A stretch of 5,379 bases of DNA, taken from assembly GCA_030754805.1 (NCBI GenBank), contig JASLZO010000088.1:1-5379 (forward strand), in the 5' to 3' direction. Shown one piece after another: positions 5,083-5,379 of the stretch (position 1 is the first letter of the stretch; every line of letters begins with the position of its first letter). Origin of the DNA: Dehalococcoidia bacterium. Its GTDB lineage: Bacteria; Chloroflexota; Dehalococcoidia; UBA6926. The position numbers and the translations under genes are program-made. The notes under the pieces were generated by a model. That model saw only the letters and a program-made list of their open reading frames with translations. It had not been told where the DNA came from and did no database searches.

Positions 5083-5379
5083 ATGACCCTCTACAGCTTT
5101 GTGCCGAATCCGCAGCCGGCCGGCGGCGGACGCCCCGGTGGAGGCAACGAGAGCGCCGAGAAACCGGCGAGAGCGATCGAGTCAAAGGCGAACACGATGG
5201 TGGACTGGGGCAAGCAGCGCTACTGGGACGACGTGAACGAGGGTGACGAGATCAACGAGGTCCAGTACCCCTTGACGGTCCAACGCATGGTGATGGCGGC
5301 CGGCGCGAACCGGGATTTCAATCCGATCCACCACAGCACGTACGCTGCTAACGCCGGCGGTGCGGCGGACATGTATGCC
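5083..5379 (+). CDS. MaoC-like dehydratase, C-terminal hotdog part (partial at right edge)
   Basis: The frame is open from 5050 to the last base, continuing the reading frame of the upstream dehydratase after its TAA. The first part (to about 5115) is the final strand of the FAS1-like domain. It is followed by a Gly/Pro/Glu-rich linker (about 5116-5196) and, from VDWGKQRYWDDVNEGDEI, a MaoC domain with the hydratase motif RDFNPIHH, in which the Asp, Asn and His typical of the active site are present. If translated separately, the ATG at 5083 has no good ribosome binding site. The ATG at 5197 has AAAGG 8 bases upstream and would start a compact stand-alone MaoC subunit. Otherwise this is the second half of one enzyme of about 350 residues. 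The motif shows that the catalytic half is intact as far as visible; the end lies outside the window. Confidence 0.75.
   Translation, partial: MTLYSFVPNPQPAGGGRPGGGNESAEKPARAIESKANTMVDWGKQRYWDDVNEGDEINEVQYPLTVQRMVMAAGANRDFNPIHHSTYAANAGGAADMYA

Overview
The window is bacterial DNA of moderately high GC content with densely packed genes. Three of the five well-supported starts are non-ATG: GTG for the dehydrogenase and the second transporter, and TTG for the first. Nothing here fixes the taxon. Paralogous MFS exporters, a D-2-hydroxyacid dehydrogenase and a double-hotdog MaoC-type dehydratase would fit an environmental heterotroph such as a Chloroflexota (SAR202/Dehalococcoidia-like) or actinobacterial lineage. 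That placement is a guess from gene content.

Layout. Positions 1-173 hold an open plus-strand reading frame that enters from the left edge and ends in a TAG overlapping the stop of the next gene; it may be the tail of an unseen gene. A leftward block follows. In transcription order it runs: a 65-residue unknown protein (4427-4230), a glyoxylate/hydroxypyruvate reductase-like D-2-hydroxyacid dehydrogenase (4207-3215), an MFS exporter overlapping it by GTGA (3218-1935), a 469-base gap with no convincing gene (1466-1934), and a second, paralogous MFS exporter (1465-170). The first three look like one operon. The second transporter may be read through or may have its own promoter in the gap.

A 121-base divergent intergenic region (4428-4548) separates this block from a rightward gene for a MaoC-family dehydratase. 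It carries a long imperfect inverted repeat (two 16-base arms, 9-base loop) directly against the ribosome binding site of the small gene, followed by two shorter perfect dyads. This is the best candidate regulatory region in the window.

The rightward dehydratase has an N-terminal FAS1-like hotdog domain (4549-5046). It is then interrupted by an in-frame TAA at 5047-5049, after which the same frame continues cleanly through the rest of that domain and into a second MaoC domain with its D-x-N-x-x-H motif, to the right edge. This is either a nonsense mutation, a sequence error, or a split into two polypeptides; a stem-loop lies 8 bases past the stop.

Taken together, the dehydrogenase and the exporters suggest handling of a small 2-oxo/2-hydroxy acid plus export of an unknown compound, next to a CoA-thioester hydratase/dehydratase. 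The genes are individually of known families. I see no defence system, mobile element, CRISPR array, rRNA or tRNA, and no clearly novel system; the unusual points are the interrupted dehydratase, the structured divergent control region and the unidentified small protein.
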